Below are positions 17,215 to 26,031 of a DNA stretch of 64,000 nt, one piece after another. Source of the DNA: Bordetella genomosp. 7 (lineage in GTDB: Bacteria > Pseudomonadota > Gammaproteobacteria > Burkholderiales > Burkholderiaceae_B). The notes under the pieces are model-generated. The model was not told the DNA's origin. It saw only the letters and a program-made list of their open reading frames with translations, and searched no databases. Position 1 is the first letter of the stretch, and each line of letters starts with the position of its first letter. The DNA lies in contig NZ_NEVK01000008.1 of assembly GCF_002261265.1 (NCBI RefSeq), positions 682,001 through 746,000 on the forward strand, given 5' to 3'. The position numbers and the translations under genes were made by a program.

Positions 17215-17661
17215 CTATTTGACGATAGTCAGGTGCGGACGCTTGGACTCGCCGTCGCCGCCATCCGAGGGGGTGTCGGGCGGCGAGTCGGCGCCGGCGC
17301 CGTGGTCGGGCGCATCGGCGCTGCTTTCGTCGCGCTGAGGCGGCTCGTAGGGCTGGACTTCGAAGCCCATGCCGGCGCCGGTTTCGCGTGCATAGATGGC
17401 GCTGACCGCGGACACCGGCACCGACACGTTTTCGGTAACGCCGCTGAAGCGGGCCTGGAATTCGATGAATTCGTTGCCCAGCACCAGCTTGTTGGTGGCC
17501 AGCGTGCCCACGTTGAGCGTGATCTGGCCGTCGCGTACATGGGCTAGCGGCACCAGCGTGTGCTCGTCGACCTGCACGGTGATGTACGGCGTGTAGCCGT
17601 TATCGGTGCACCATTCGTGCAGTGCTCGCAGCAGATACGGTTTGGTGGAAGTTTCACCCAT
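17215..17661 (-). CDS. sspB: ClpXP protease specificity-enhancing factor SspB
   Basis: This 148-residue adaptor delivers ssrA-tagged peptides to ClpXP. I chose the ATG at 17661 (MGETSTKPYL) because AAAGG lies 8 nt upstream; a GTG at 17667 would be too close to that site. The folded domain (about 1-110) contains YITVQVDEHTLVP and the conserved IEFQARFSG strand. The acidic, proline-rich flexible tail (EPPQRDESSADAP) ends in RPHLTIVK, the ClpX-docking tail typical of SspB. It follows sspA by 18 bp, the usual arrangement. Length is normal for betaproteobacteria. Confidence 0.94.
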   Translation of the reverse strand: MGETSTKPYLLRALHEWCTDNGYTPYITVQVDEHTLVPLAHVRDGQITLNVGTLATNKLVLGNEFIEFQARFSGVTENVSVPVSAVSAIYARETGAGMGFEVQPYEPPQRDESSADAPDHGAGADSPPDTPSDGGDGESKRPHLTIVK

Positions 17662-17679
17662 ATGCACAACCTTTGGCGC

Positions 17680-18291
17680 TTAGCGACGCATGACTTTTTC
17701 GGACGGCGTGAGCGCTTCGATGTACGCAGGACGCGAGAAGATGCGTTCGGCATACTTTTGCAGCGGTGCGGCGTTCTTGGGCAGCTCGATGCCGTAGTGG
17801 TCCAGGCGCCACAGCAGCGGGGCCACGGCGACGTCCAGCATGGAGAACTCTTCGCCCAGCATGTACTTGTTCTTCAAGAGCAGCGGGGCCAGCTGGGCCA
17901 GGCGGTCGCGGATGCTCTGGCGCGCGGTGGCGAGCTTCTTTTCGTCGGGCTTGGCGCTGCGGTCTTCCAGCGTGGAGACGTGGACGAAAAGCTCTTTTTC
18001 GAAGTTGTACAGGAACAGGCGGGTGCGCGCACGCATCACCGGGTCGGCGGGCATCAATTGCGGATGCGGGAAGCGCTCATCGATGTATTCGTTGATGATG
18101 TTCGACTCGTACAGTACGAGATCGCGCTCGACCAGGATGGGCACCTGACCGTACGGATTCATTACCGAGATATCTTCCGGCTTGTTGTACAGGTCGATAT
18201 CGCGGATTTCGAAGTCCATGCCTTTTTCGAACAACACAAAGCGGCAGCGTTGCGAAAAGGGGCAGGTGGTTCCGGAATAGAGCACCATCAT
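17680..18291 (-). CDS. sspA: Stringent starvation protein A
   Basis: This is a 203-residue protein with a glutathione S-transferase fold that binds RNA polymerase rather than acting as an enzyme. The thioredoxin-like N-terminal half starts MMVLYSGTTCPFSQRCRFVL. PYGQVPILVERDLVLYES contains the family-conserved proline and the SspA region YESNIINEYIDERFPHP. The all-helical C-terminal half follows. The start ATG is at 18291. It is upstream of sspB and downstream of the petABC block, a conserved order in Burkholderiales. A role in starvation and acid-stress transcription is taken from the family. Confidence 0.95.
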   Translation of the reverse strand: MMVLYSGTTCPFSQRCRFVLFEKGMDFEIRDIDLYNKPEDISVMNPYGQVPILVERDLVLYESNIINEYIDERFPHPQLMPADPVMRARTRLFLYNFEKELFVHVSTLEDRSAKPDEKKLATARQSIRDRLAQLAPLLLKNKYMLGEEFSMLDVAVAPLLWRLDHYGIELPKNAAPLQKYAERIFSRPAYIEALTPSEKVMRR

Positions 18292-18320
18292 GGCGGTAAG
18301 TCCTTGTATGAAAAGCGAAA

Positions 18321-18420
18321 GGCCAGCGCTGCTAATCTAGCAAACGCTGGCCCCGATTGCCAGGGTGGAACAGACGTGCCGCCCTATCGGGTTGGTGTTG
18401 CCGCCCCGGGGGGCGGCAAC
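18321..18420 (-). promoter_or_regulatory. Inverted repeats between petC and sspA
   Basis: Two perfect inverted repeats lie in this gap. The first has 11-bp arms GTTGCCGCCCC/GGGGCGGCAAC at 18397-18420 with a 2-nt centre, 17 bp after the petC stop. The second has 8-bp arms GGCCAGCG/CGCTGGCC at 18321-18328 and 18345-18352. Neither has a T-tract on the minus strand. The first probably marks the end or stabilises the 3' end of the petABC mRNA. The second lies in the sspA leader or promoter region. Confidence 0.45.
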
Positions 18421-18437
18421 CTGGCAGGGCGGATTAA

Positions 18438-19283
18438 TCAGCGCACGTGTTTCCAGAAAGAGGCGTTCAGGCGCCAGGCGACGACCAGGAACAGGCCCAG
18501 GAACAGCAACACCCACACGCCCAGTTGCTTGCGGAACTGTTGCTGGGGCTCTGCCATCCAGGCCAGGAACGCCGTGAGGTCGGCTACGTCGTTGTCGTAG
18601 GCGGCAGCCTGCGCCGGGTCGAGGCTCTTGAACTTGGCTTCGACCGACGCGTGGCCGCGGTAGTTGGCGACCGGTTCGGCCTTGACGGTGGCATAGCCCT
18701 GGGCGTCGTAGGTGGTGGTGACGCGTTCCCAGCTGCGGGCGCCATCTTTTTCGACCTGGTGCATGGCCACGGTGGTGAGTTCACGCGGGCCCTGGTCTTG
18801 CCACATTACGTGCGGCATGCCGACGCTGGGGAACACAAGGTTGTTCCAGCCCGTGGGAACGGCCGTGTCGCGGTAGAACGTGCGCAGGTACGTATAGATG
18901 TAGTCGGCGCCCGTGGGGCCGGCGTTGATCGACTTGGCGCGCGCGATGACGGACAGGTCGGGCGGCACGGTACCGAACCAGCGCTTGGCGTCGGCCGGCT
19001 GCATGGCGATGGTCATCAGGTCGCCGACTTTCTGGCCGGTGAACAGCAGGTTGTCGCGGATCTGTTCGTCGGTCAGGCCGATGTCCTGCAGCTTGTTGTA
19101 GCGCATGGCCGATGCGCTATGACAGTTCAGGCAGTGGTTGACGAACAGCTTCGCGCCGTTTTGCAGGGCGGCGATGTCGTTGATGCGGTCGGGCGCCTTG
19201 TCCAGGGGGTAGCCGCTTTCGGCGGCGTACGTGGCCGTACATGCAAGCGTGAATGCGACGGCACCAATCAGCTTCTTGATCAT
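18438..19283 (-). CDS. petC: Cytochrome c1 subunit of the bc1 complex
   Basis: This 281-residue haem protein has a cleavable signal peptide (MIKKLIGAVAFTLACTATYA) that sends it to the periplasm. The haem-binding CLNCH lies in FVNHCLNCHSASAMRYN. A C-terminal membrane anchor (LLFLGLFLVVAWRLNASFW) holds it in the inner membrane. It passes electrons from the Rieske protein to soluble cytochrome c. I prefer the ATG at 19283 because GGAA is well placed; 19289 is an alternative. It is the third gene of petA-petB-petC and begins 26 bp after petB. Confidence 0.95.
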   Translation of the reverse strand: MIKKLIGAVAFTLACTATYAAESGYPLDKAPDRINDIAALQNGAKLFVNHCLNCHSASAMRYNKLQDIGLTDEQIRDNLLFTGQKVGDLMTIAMQPADAKRWFGTVPPDLSVIARAKSINAGPTGADYIYTYLRTFYRDTAVPTGWNNLVFPSVGMPHVMWQDQGPRELTTVAMHQVEKDGARSWERVTTTYDAQGYATVKAEPVANYRGHASVEAKFKSLDPAQAAAYDNDVADLTAFLAWMAEPQQQFRKQLGVWVLLFLGLFLVVAWRLNASFWKHVR

Positions 19284-19308
19284 GGTCATTCCGTTATGGG
19301 TACGTGGC

Positions 19309-20700
19309 TCAATGGGCATGGAACGTTACGCGGTCGGGGACCGGCTTGAACGTACCCAGGCGGCTCCAGACGGGCATCAGGAAGAAGAAGCCCAGATAGA
19401 TCAGCGTACCGACCTGCGACATGAGGTTGTACACGTCCGTGGGCGCCTGCGTGCCCAGGAAGCCCAGCACCAGGAAGTTGACGATGAAGATGCCGTAGAG
19501 CCACTTGTGCCACGTGGGACGATAGCGGATCGACTTGACGGGCGAATGGTCGAGCCAGGGCAGGAAGAACAGGATGACCACCGCGCCGCCCATGGCCACC
19601 ACGCCCCAGAACTTGGCGTCGATGACGCGCAGCAGGACGGCGGTGATGATCAGCACGCCGGGAATGGCGATGCGCAGGAAGCCCTTCAGGTTGCTCTTGA
19701 CCAGCAGCGCGATGGCGCCGATGACTGCGGCGCCGGCCAGCACCCAGGTGAACTCGGCGGTGGTGGCACGCAGCATGGAGTAGAACGGCGTGAAGTACCA
19801 CACCGGCGCGATGTGCGGCGGCGTCTTGAGCGGGTCGGCCGGAATGAAGTTGTTGTATTCCAGGAAGTACCCGCCCATTTCGGGGGCGAAGAACACGATG
19901 GCCGCGAAGACGATCAGGAAGCCCGCCACGCCCACGATGTCGTGCACCGTGTAGAACGGATGGAACGGGATGCCGTCGGCGGGGTTGCCGCGCTTGTCTT
20001 TGGGGCCTTGCTTGATTTCGACGCCGTCGGGGTTGTTGGAACCGACTTCGTGCAGCGCCACGATGTGCGCGACCACCAGGCCGATCAGCACCAGCGGAAT
20101 GGCGATGACGTGGAAGGCAAAGAAGCGGTTGAGCGTGGCATCGGATACGACGTAGTCGCCGCGGATCCAGATGGACAGCTCGGGGCCGATGAAGGGGATG
20201 GCCGAGAACAGGTTGACGATGACCTGGGCGCCCCAGTACGACATCTGGCCCCAGGGCAGCAGGTAGCCGAAGAACGCTTCGCCCATCAGGCACAGGAAAA
20301 TGGCCACGCCGAAGATCCAGACCAGTTCGCGGGGCTTGCGGTACGAGCCGTAGAACAGCCCGCGCAGCATGTGCAGGTAGACCACCACGAAGAACATGGA
20401 CGCGCCGGTGGAGTGCATGTAGCGCACCAGCCAGCCCCACGGCACTTCACGCATGATGTACTCGACCGACAGGAACGCGCGTTCGGCGTCGGGCTTGTAG
20501 TGCATGACGAGGAAGATGCCGGTGACGATCTGGATCACCAGCACCAGCAGCGCCAGGGAGCCGAAAAAGTACCAGAAATTGAAATTCTTGGGTGCGTAGT
20601 ACTCGGACAGGTGCGCCTTCCAGGTGGAGGTCACCGGAAAGCGCCGGTCCAGCCAGCCCAAGAGGCCTGTTGTCTCGACGGTTTTTTCGCCAGCCATCAT
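19309..20700 (-). CDS. petB: Cytochrome b subunit of the bc1 complex
   Basis: This is a 463-residue integral membrane protein with eight expected helices carrying the two b haems and both quinol sites. The N-terminal cytochrome b domain includes VVYLHMLRGLFYGSYRKPRE with conserved haem-region residues. The Qo-site motif is present as PEWY-like PVWYFTP, a recognised variant in this protein. The ATG at 20700 follows AGAAGGAGCC, a strong ribosome site. The length (about 460, with a C-terminal extension of helices) is normal for betaproteobacteria. It lies between petA and petC. Confidence 0.95.
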   Translation of the reverse strand: MMAGEKTVETTGLLGWLDRRFPVTSTWKAHLSEYYAPKNFNFWYFFGSLALLVLVIQIVTGIFLVMHYKPDAERAFLSVEYIMREVPWGWLVRYMHSTGASMFFVVVYLHMLRGLFYGSYRKPRELVWIFGVAIFLCLMGEAFFGYLLPWGQMSYWGAQVIVNLFSAIPFIGPELSIWIRGDYVVSDATLNRFFAFHVIAIPLVLIGLVVAHIVALHEVGSNNPDGVEIKQGPKDKRGNPADGIPFHPFYTVHDIVGVAGFLIVFAAIVFFAPEMGGYFLEYNNFIPADPLKTPPHIAPVWYFTPFYSMLRATTAEFTWVLAGAAVIGAIALLVKSNLKGFLRIAIPGVLIITAVLLRVIDAKFWGVVAMGGAVVILFFLPWLDHSPVKSIRYRPTWHKWLYGIFIVNFLVLGFLGTQAPTDVYNLMSQVGTLIYLGFFFLMPVWSRLGTFKPVPDRVTFHAH

Positions 20701-20762
20701 GGCTCCTTCTAATACGAAGCGTTTTTTGCTTAGGTCGGGGGAAAGGTGACGCGGTGCGCGCG

Positions 20763-21404
20763 TCAGGCCTTGTTGTCTTCGTCAACCCCGACGATGATGC
20801 GGGTGTCGCTCAGGTATTGGTACGGCGGAACTTCGAGGTTGTCGGGCGCGGGCTTGTTTTTGTACACGCGACCGGCGAGGTCGAAGGTGGAGCCGTGGCA
20901 GGGGCAGAAGAAGCCGCCTTCCCAGGACGCCGGCAGGCCAGGGCCGGGGCCGGCTTCGAAGTCAGCGGTGGGCGAGCAGCCCAGATGGGTGCAGATGCCC
21001 ACGCAAACGAACAGGTCGGGCTTGCGCGACCGGAATTCGTTCTTGGCGTATTCGGGGGTATAGCCGGGGCGGTCGGAATTGGGATCGGCCACGTAGGGGT
21101 CCTGTTCCTTGATGCCCGCCAGCTGTTCTTCCGAGCGACGCATGATCCAGACCGGTTTGCCGCGCCATTCGACCGTGCGCATCTGGCCGGGGGCCAGGTC
21201 GGCGACCTCGACTTCGACCGGGGCCCCGGCGGCACGCGCCTTTTCAGATGGGGCGAAGGTGCTAACAAACGGAACGGCGGTCGCCACACCGGCGACACCG
21301 CCTACCGCACAGGCGGTGGTTACCCAGAAACGGCGCGAAGGATCTGGCGGGAGGTTGGGATCAACCGCACCGTCTTCGTCATGCACCAGCGTATCCTGAC
21401 TCAT
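20763..21404 (-). CDS. petA: Rieske iron-sulfur subunit of the bc1 complex
   Basis: This 213-residue protein carries the [2Fe-2S] cluster. Ligands and disulfide cysteines are in CTHLGC (138-143) and CPCH (167-170). The N terminus has a twin-arginine signal-anchor (SRRFWVTTACAVGGVAGVAT, R24-R25). It therefore depends on the Tat translocase, whose genes lie at 24.4-26 kb in this window. I chose the ATG at 21404 (MSQDTLVHD); the frame upstream is not conserved. A minus-strand TATAAT at 21496-21501 is a plausible -10 box. It is the first gene of petABC and divergent from mscL. Confidence 0.96.
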   Translation of the reverse strand: MSQDTLVHDEDGAVDPNLPPDPSRRFWVTTACAVGGVAGVATAVPFVSTFAPSEKARAAGAPVEVEVADLAPGQMRTVEWRGKPVWIMRRSEEQLAGIKEQDPYVADPNSDRPGYTPEYAKNEFRSRKPDLFVCVGICTHLGCSPTADFEAGPGPGLPASWEGGFFCPCHGSTFDLAGRVYKNKPAPDNLEVPPYQYLSDTRIIVGVDEDNKA

Positions 21405-21541
21405 CTTCCTATCCTTGTTGATGCGCCCGCACTCCCGTAGCATCAGGCTTGCTGCATCCGATTTGCGGAGATATGTAACAACATAGCAACCGCGTATTAT
21501 AGCGCCCTGCCCATCATTGACGAACGACGTAAGGAGCACTC

Positions 21542-21988
21542 ATGAGCAAAGCATCAGGTTTCCTCAAGGAATTCCGCGATTTCGCTGTCAAAGGCAACGC
21601 TATGGATCTCGCGGTTGGCGTGATCATCGGCGCGGCGTTCGGCAAGATCGTGGATTCGGTTGTGAAAGACCTCATCATGCCCGTGGTGAACTTCATTCTG
21701 GGCGGTTCGGTCGATTTTTCCAACAAGTTCCTGGTGCTGTCCATGCCCGACGGCTATACGGGCCCCATGACCTACGCCGACCTTACCGCGGCCGGCGCGA
21801 CGGTGCTGGCATGGGGTAATTTCCTTACCATTCTTATCAATTTCATCCTTCTGGCGTTGGTGGTGTTCATCATCGTCAAGGCCGTGAACTCGGCCCGCCG
21901 CAAGGAAGAAGCGGCGCCGGCGGCGCCCGCGGCCCCGCCCGAAGACCTGGTGGTGCTGCGCGAAATCCGCGACCTGCTCAGGAAGTAA
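21542..21988 (+). CDS. mscL: Large-conductance mechanosensitive channel MscL
   Basis: This 148-residue channel opens under membrane tension to release solutes on osmotic downshock. The N-terminal amphipathic helix and TM1 read [29 protein letters not shown], with the conserved pore glycines and alanines. TM2 is [21 protein letters not shown]. The C-terminal bundle ends in [16 protein letters not shown], as in the family. AAGGAG lies 7 nt before the ATG. The gene is monocistronic by position: divergent from petA and convergent with the Nif3-like gene 27 bp away. Confidence 0.97.
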   Translation: MSKASGFLKEFRDFAVKGNAMDLAVGVIIGAAFGKIVDSVVKDLIMPVVNFILGGSVDFSNKFLVLSMPDGYTGPMTYADLTAAGATVLAWGNFLTILINFILLALVVFIIVKAVNSARRKEEAAPAAPAAPPEDLVVLREIRDLLRK

Positions 21989-22015
21989 CCGGGGCCGGCG
22001 CGCGCGGCGCGGGCC

Positions 22016-22792
22016 CTATACCGGGTTGTCGATGTCGACGAATTCGACGCGTATGCCGAATTGCCGAGCGATGGCTTCGCCCAGGGCCCGCACGCCATAG
22101 CGTTCGGTGGCGTGGTGGCCGGCACCGATGAAGGCCGTGCCGGTTTCCCGGGCCAGGTGCACGGTGGGCTCGGATGCTTCGCCCGTAATGTAGGCGTCTG
22201 CGCCGGCGTGGACGGCATCGTCCAGCATGCCCTGGGCGGCGCCGGTGCACCAGGCGATGCGCTTGAGCGCCCGGTCCGGCTCGCCAATGACCAGCGGCGC
22301 GCGCCCCAGGCGCTGTTGCACGCGCTGCGACAGCGCCTGCAGGTCCGGCAGGCCCGGCGCGGTGCCCAGCCAGATCAGGTTGTCCGGGCCGCAGGTCAGC
22401 GGCGCGCCGGTGGTGTCGCAATCGGGCATCAGGCCAAGCACGCGCGCCAGCTGCGCGTTGTTGCCCCACTGGGGATGCGCGTCCAGCGGCAGGTGGTAGG
22501 CGAAAAGATTCAGGTCGTGGTGCAGCGCCAGCGCCAGCCGGGTGCGCCGGGGGCCGCGCACGCGCGGATCTTCGTTCTTCCAGAACCAGCCGTGGTGCAC
22601 CAGCACGGCATCGGCGCCGCGTTGGATGGCTGCGCGCAGCAGGGCCTCGGACGCGGTAACGCCGGTGATAATGTGGCCTACGCGTGGCTTGCCTTCTACT
22701 TGCAGGCCGTTGGGACAGTAATCCTTGAATCGCGAGGCTTGCAGCGAGGCGTCAAGCCAGTCCGCCAGCTCGCGGGTGTCGATTGTTTTCAT
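22016..22792 (-). CDS. Nif3-like dinuclear metal-centre protein (GTP cyclohydrolase I type 2 family)
   Basis: This is a 258-residue cytoplasmic protein of the Nif3/DUF34 family. The motif [15 protein letters not shown] (about residues 65-80) supplies metal-binding histidines. The central insertion region and the C-terminal [19 protein letters not shown] give the remaining metal ligands of the hexameric ring. [24 protein letters not shown] is the usual N-terminal signature. The ATG at 22792 is only 19 bp from the divergent protease start. The activity is not established for the family; metal-dependent phosphatase or metal-handling roles are proposed. Convergent with mscL. Confidence 0.92.
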   Translation of the reverse strand: MKTIDTRELADWLDASLQASRFKDYCPNGLQVEGKPRVGHIITGVTASEALLRAAIQRGADAVLVHHGWFWKNEDPRVRGPRRTRLALALHHDLNLFAYHLPLDAHPQWGNNAQLARVLGLMPDCDTTGAPLTCGPDNLIWLGTAPGLPDLQALSQRVQQRLGRAPLVIGEPDRALKRIAWCTGAAQGMLDDAVHAGADAYITGEASEPTVHLARETGTAFIGAGHHATERYGVRALGEAIARQFGIRVEFVDIDNPV

Positions 22793-22811
22793 TGCCTACC
22801 TTGTCAGGATC

Positions 22812-23957
22812 ATGCGTCGCTATTGGCTGATATTTGCTCAGACCGTCACGGTGTGTCTGGCCATTTTATTCGTGGTGACCACGTTGCGCCCCGACTGGCT
22901 GCGGCTTTCGGAGCCGGCCACGCCTGCGCCCGCCGCGCCGCCGCGCACGCAGGCCCTGCCCGGTGCGGCATCTTATGCGGCGGCCGTCGCGAAAGCGGCG
23001 CCCGCGGTTGTCAACGTGTTCACGTCCAAGCACGTCAATGTTCCACTGGTGCCGTTGCCGGACGACCCGATGCTGCGGCAGTTGTTCGGCCAGGTGCCGG
23101 GCCTGAGCCGGCGCGAATCATCCACGAGCCTGGGTTCGGGCGTGATCGTCAGCGACCAGGGCTACGTGCTGACCAACTATCACGTGGTCGAGGCGGCCGA
23201 TGCCATCGAAGTGGCGCTGGCCGATGGGCGGCGCGGCGCGGCAAGACTGGTGGGGGCCGATCCGGATACCGACCTGGCCGTCCTGAAGCTGGACTTGCGG
23301 CCGCTGCCCGTGGCCGCCTTGGGCCCCGACCGCAGCCTGCGAGTGGGCGATGTGGTCCTGGCCATAGGCAATCCGTTCGGCGTGGGCCAGACCACCACCC
23401 AGGGCATCGTTTCGGCGCTGGGGCGCAACGGCCTGGGCATCAATACCTACGAGAACTTCATACAGACCGACGCGGCGATCAACCCGGGCAATTCCGGCGG
23501 TGCGCTGATCGATGCCGACGGGAACCTGGTGGGCATCAATACGGCGATTTATTCGGAATCGGGCGGATCGCTGGGTATCGGGTTCGCGATTCCCATCGAC
23601 GCGGCGCGCAAAGTCATGGACGACATCATCAAGACCGGCTCGGTGCGCCGCGGCTGGCTGGGCGTCGAGCCGCAGGACATCACTCCTGAACTGGCGCGGG
23701 CCTTCGGCTTGCCCGCCGATACGCAAGGTGTGGTGATCGCAGGCGTGTTGCGCGACGGCCCCGCCGGCAAGGCGGGCCTGCGCGTGGGCGACATCGTGCA
23801 GCGGGTCAATGGCACGCCGGTACGCGATACGGTGGCAATGCTGAGGCTGATCGCCAGCCTGACGCCCGGCGAGAAGGCCACCTTGGAACTGCTGCGTGGC
23901 GGCCGGAAGCGCGAGCTGGATGTGGCGGTGGGCACACGCCCGGTACGGCCCCGCTAG
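22812..23957 (+). CDS. Membrane-anchored DegS/DegQ-type serine protease with one PDZ domain
   Basis: This is a 381-residue trypsin-like HtrA protease. One N-terminal membrane helix (RYWLIFAQTVTVCLAILFVV) places it in the periplasm. The catalytic triad is H124 (NYHVVE), D154 (DTDLAV) and S228 (GNSGGA). A single PDZ domain occupies the last ~100 residues, as in DegS rather than DegP. The start at 22812 (MRRYW) is chosen because the transmembrane helix begins there. A role in envelope stress sensing (RseA cleavage) or quality control follows from the family. The last 4 bp overlap the convergent XRE gene. Confidence 0.92.
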   Translation: MRRYWLIFAQTVTVCLAILFVVTTLRPDWLRLSEPATPAPAAPPRTQALPGAASYAAAVAKAAPAVVNVFTSKHVNVPLVPLPDDPMLRQLFGQVPGLSRRESSTSLGSGVIVSDQGYVLTNYHVVEAADAIEVALADGRRGAARLVGADPDTDLAVLKLDLRPLPVAALGPDRSLRVGDVVLAIGNPFGVGQTTTQGIVSALGRNGLGINTYENFIQTDAAINPGNSGGALIDADGNLVGINTAIYSESGGSLGIGFAIPIDAARKVMDDIIKTGSVRRGWLGVEPQDITPELARAFGLPADTQGVVIAGVLRDGPAGKAGLRVGDIVQRVNGTPVRDTVAMLRLIASLTPGEKATLELLRGGRKRELDVAVGTRPVRPR

Positions 23958-24367
23958 CGTTGGCGGCCTGCCGCGCCCCGCGTGCTTGCGGGGCCCGCGC
24001 CTTGGGCGATGAGCCGCACCACGGCCAGTACTTTCTTGCGCGCATCGACCGGCAGGGTTTCGACCAGGGCCTGCAGTTCGGCACTGTAGCCATCGGCGTT
24101 GTCGTGGGGCGCCGGGCGAGCGGCCAGCGCGGCGACGTTGACGCCGTCGGCCAGCCACGGCACCGTGGTGCCGAGTGCGGCGGCCAGGCGTTGCAGCGTA
24201 TGGCGGGTGGGCGCATAGGTGTCATCGCGCGTCAGGATGCGATGAATGGACGATTGCGGCACCCCCGAGATGCGCGCGAGCTGGTTCTGGCTTTTGATGC
24301 CACGCCCCTGCATTTGGGCGCGCAGGCGCTGTGCGAGTGTCATGCCGGAAAATGTACCGACCGCCAT
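23954..24367 (-). CDS. Small XRE/HTH family transcriptional regulator
   Basis: This is a 137-residue DNA-binding protein. An HTH_3-like domain occupies about residues 10-70. Its recognition region is NQLARISGVPQSSIHRILT, followed by RHTLQRLAAALGTTVPWLADG. The C-terminal tail (SAELQALVETLPVDARKKVL) is helical and may dimerise. There is no S24 peptidase domain, so it is not a LexA/CI-type repressor. The start is either the ATG at 24367 or that at 24343 (MTLAQRL). It lies 72 bp downstream of tatC on the same strand and could be read from that transcript. Targets are unknown. Confidence 0.85.
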   Translation of the reverse strand: MAVGTFSGMTLAQRLRAQMQGRGIKSQNQLARISGVPQSSIHRILTRDDTYAPTRHTLQRLAAALGTTVPWLADGVNVAALAARPAPHDNADGYSAELQALVETLPVDARKKVLAVVRLIAQGAGPASTRGAAGRQR

Positions 24368-24439
24368 GACGGGCCGGCAAGGCCGGCGCCGCAGGTTTAT
24401 TGCGTTTGATCACGGTCCGGCGCGAAGCCGGCCCGGGTA

Positions 24440-25246
24440 TCAGCGCGACTGGGTAAGGTCGGCCGCCGTGTCTTCGGAATCGTCTTCGGTGTTGCGGGGG
24501 GTGACCATGCGCGCGCAGATGAGCCCGACTTCATACAGCAGGCAAAGCGGCACGGCCAGCATGAACTGGCTGACGACGTCGGGCGGCGTGACAATGGCGG
24601 CGATGACGAACGCGCCCACCACGACATAGCCCCGCGCGGCGCGCAGTTTCTGCAGTTCGACGATGCCTGTCTTGACCAGCAGCACCACCGCGACCGGCAC
24701 TTCGAATGTAATGCCGAACGCCATGAACATGGTCATGACGAAGCTGAGATAGGCTTCGATGTCGGGCGCGGGCGTGATGGATTGCGGCGCGAAGGTCGCA
24801 ATGAAATGGAACACCGTGCGAAAAACGAAGAAGTAGCAGAACGCCATGCCCAGCATGAACAGCAACGTGCTGGATACGATTAGCGGCATGGCCAGGCGTT
24901 TTTCGTGCCGGTACAGGCCTGGCGCCACGAAGGCCCAGGCCTGGTATAGCACCACCGGCAGCGCTACGACGAAGGCGGCCATCAGGGTGACTTTTACCGG
25001 CACCATGAAGGGCGTGATGACGCCGGTGGCGATCATGCGCGTGCCTTCGGGCAGAGATGCCAGCATGGGCTGGGCCAGCACGTCGTAGATGGCCGACGCG
25101 CCGGGGTAGATGAACAGCACCACGAAGACGGCAATGACCGCCAGGACGGCCTTCATGAGGCGGCTGCGCAGTTCGACCAGGTGCGAGATGAAGGTTTCTT
25201 GTGGCTGTTCCTGGTCCAGCCCGTCTTGCTTGGCTTGCTGGGTCAC
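24440..25246 (-). CDS. tatC: Sec-independent protein translocase TatC
   Basis: This is a 268-residue membrane protein with six expected helices, the core receptor for twin-arginine signals. The N-terminal signature FISHLVELRSRLMKAVLAV is present, with the glutamate that contacts the RR motif. The first periplasmic loop and the FRTVFHF region follow family layout. The start is GTG at 25246, overlapping the tatB stop by 4 bp. It ends the hinT-tatABC segment. The cytosolic C-terminal tail is acidic (EDDSEDTAADLTQSR). Substrates visible in this window include the Rieske protein PetA. Confidence 0.96.
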   Translation of the reverse strand: MTQQAKQDGLDQEQPQETFISHLVELRSRLMKAVLAVIAVFVVLFIYPGASAIYDVLAQPMLASLPEGTRMIATGVITPFMVPVKVTLMAAFVVALPVVLYQAWAFVAPGLYRHEKRLAMPLIVSSTLLFMLGMAFCYFFVFRTVFHFIATFAPQSITPAPDIEAYLSFVMTMFMAFGITFEVPVAVVLLVKTGIVELQKLRAARGYVVVGAFVIAAIVTPPDVVSQFMLAVPLCLLYEVGLICARMVTPRNTEDDSEDTAADLTQSR

Positions 25247-25707
25247 GGCGTGGTACCGGTTTTCGGTTGGTCGGCAGGGGCCGGGCTGCCCGCTGCAGGG
25301 TCTGGGAGCCGGTCGGGGGCAGAGCTTGGCGCGGGTGCCGCGGTGTCGACCGCCGCGGTGCCGACCGCCGCGGTGTCGACCGCCGCGGGCGAGGCCGGGG
25401 GTTCGCCGGCCACCGCTTGCCTGGCTTCGCGGGCTGTGTCGTTCAGGCCGCTGCGCAGCGAACTCTCGGTGTCGCGCAGCGAGCTTTGCATGCTGTCGGC
25501 GGCTTCGTCCATTTCAGACTTGAACTTGCGCAGTTCGTCGAGTTCGATTTCGCGCTGGATGTCGCTTTTGACGTCGCTGACGTAACGTTGCGCGCGGCCG
25601 AGCAGGTGCCCTACGGTGCGCGCAACCTTCGGCAGCCGTTCGGGCCCGATGACGATCAGCGCAATGACGCCGATCACCATCAGTTCAGTGAAACTGACAT
25701 CAAACAT
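25243..25707 (-). CDS. tatB: Sec-independent protein translocase TatB
   Basis: This 154-residue protein has one N-terminal membrane helix (MFDVSFTELMVIGVIALIVI) and the conserved GPERLP hinge. A long amphipathic helix runs to about residue 100. The C-terminal tail is low-complexity, Ala/Pro-rich, and carries VDTAAVGTAAVDTAA. That stretch is encoded by a 15-bp tandem repeat also found in the FKBP gene at 58.6 kb. It forms the receptor with TatC. The stop overlaps the tatC start by 4 bp, and it lies 78 bp after tatA. Confidence 0.95.
   Translation of the reverse strand: MFDVSFTELMVIGVIALIVIGPERLPKVARTVGHLLGRAQRYVSDVKSDIQREIELDELRKFKSEMDEAADSMQSSLRDTESSLRSGLNDTAREARQAVAGEPPASPAAVDTAAVGTAAVDTAAPAPSSAPDRLPDPAAGSPAPADQPKTGTTP
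25337..25388 (-). repeat. 15-bp GC-rich tandem repeat inside tatB
   Basis: Three full units and a partial fourth of GCCGCGGYGYCGACC lie head to tail. They are at 25337-25351, 25352-25366 (one base different) and 25367-25381, with the partial unit at 25382-25388. The unit is a multiple of three and keeps the frame, encoding five-residue AAVDT/AAVGT blocks on the minus strand. The same unit occurs at 58604-58655 in an unrelated gene. Confidence 0.9.
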
Positions 25708-25785
25708 GCGACATCTGCTCGCTCAAGAGGACAGGGAAGCCGGCCCGCGGGGCCTGGCTTCCGGGGTACAGGGGATGCAGGGAGA

Positions 25786-26013
25786 TCAGGAGTTGGTCTT
25801 TTCTTTGGCCTGCACGTCGATCGTGTCGTCGGCGGCCTTCTGCTGCGTGACCTGCTCTGCCGGTTTGTCGGTGTTGGCGTCTTTCATGCCTTCTTTGAAG
25901 CCTTTGACGGCGCCGCCGAGATCGCTGCCGATGTTGCGCAGCTTTTTGGTGCCGAATACGAGGGCAACGATGACCAGGACGATCAACCAATGCCAGATGC
26001 TGAAGCTACCCAT
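25786..26013 (-). CDS. tatA: Sec-independent protein translocase TatA
   Basis: This is a 75-residue pore-forming Tat subunit. The N-terminal helix [20 protein letters not shown] is followed by the [14 protein letters not shown] hinge and amphipathic helix, the family signature. A charged, disordered tail ends the protein. The ATG is at 26013. It is 18 bp downstream of the HIT-family gene and 78 bp upstream of tatB, so it belongs to the his-hinT-tat run. Length is typical. Confidence 0.96.
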   Translation of the reverse strand: MGSFSIWHWLIVLVIVALVFGTKKLRNIGSDLGGAVKGFKEGMKDANTDKPAEQVTQQKAADDTIDVQAKEKTNS

Positions 26014-26031
26014 GATGACGGTTCTCCGTGA

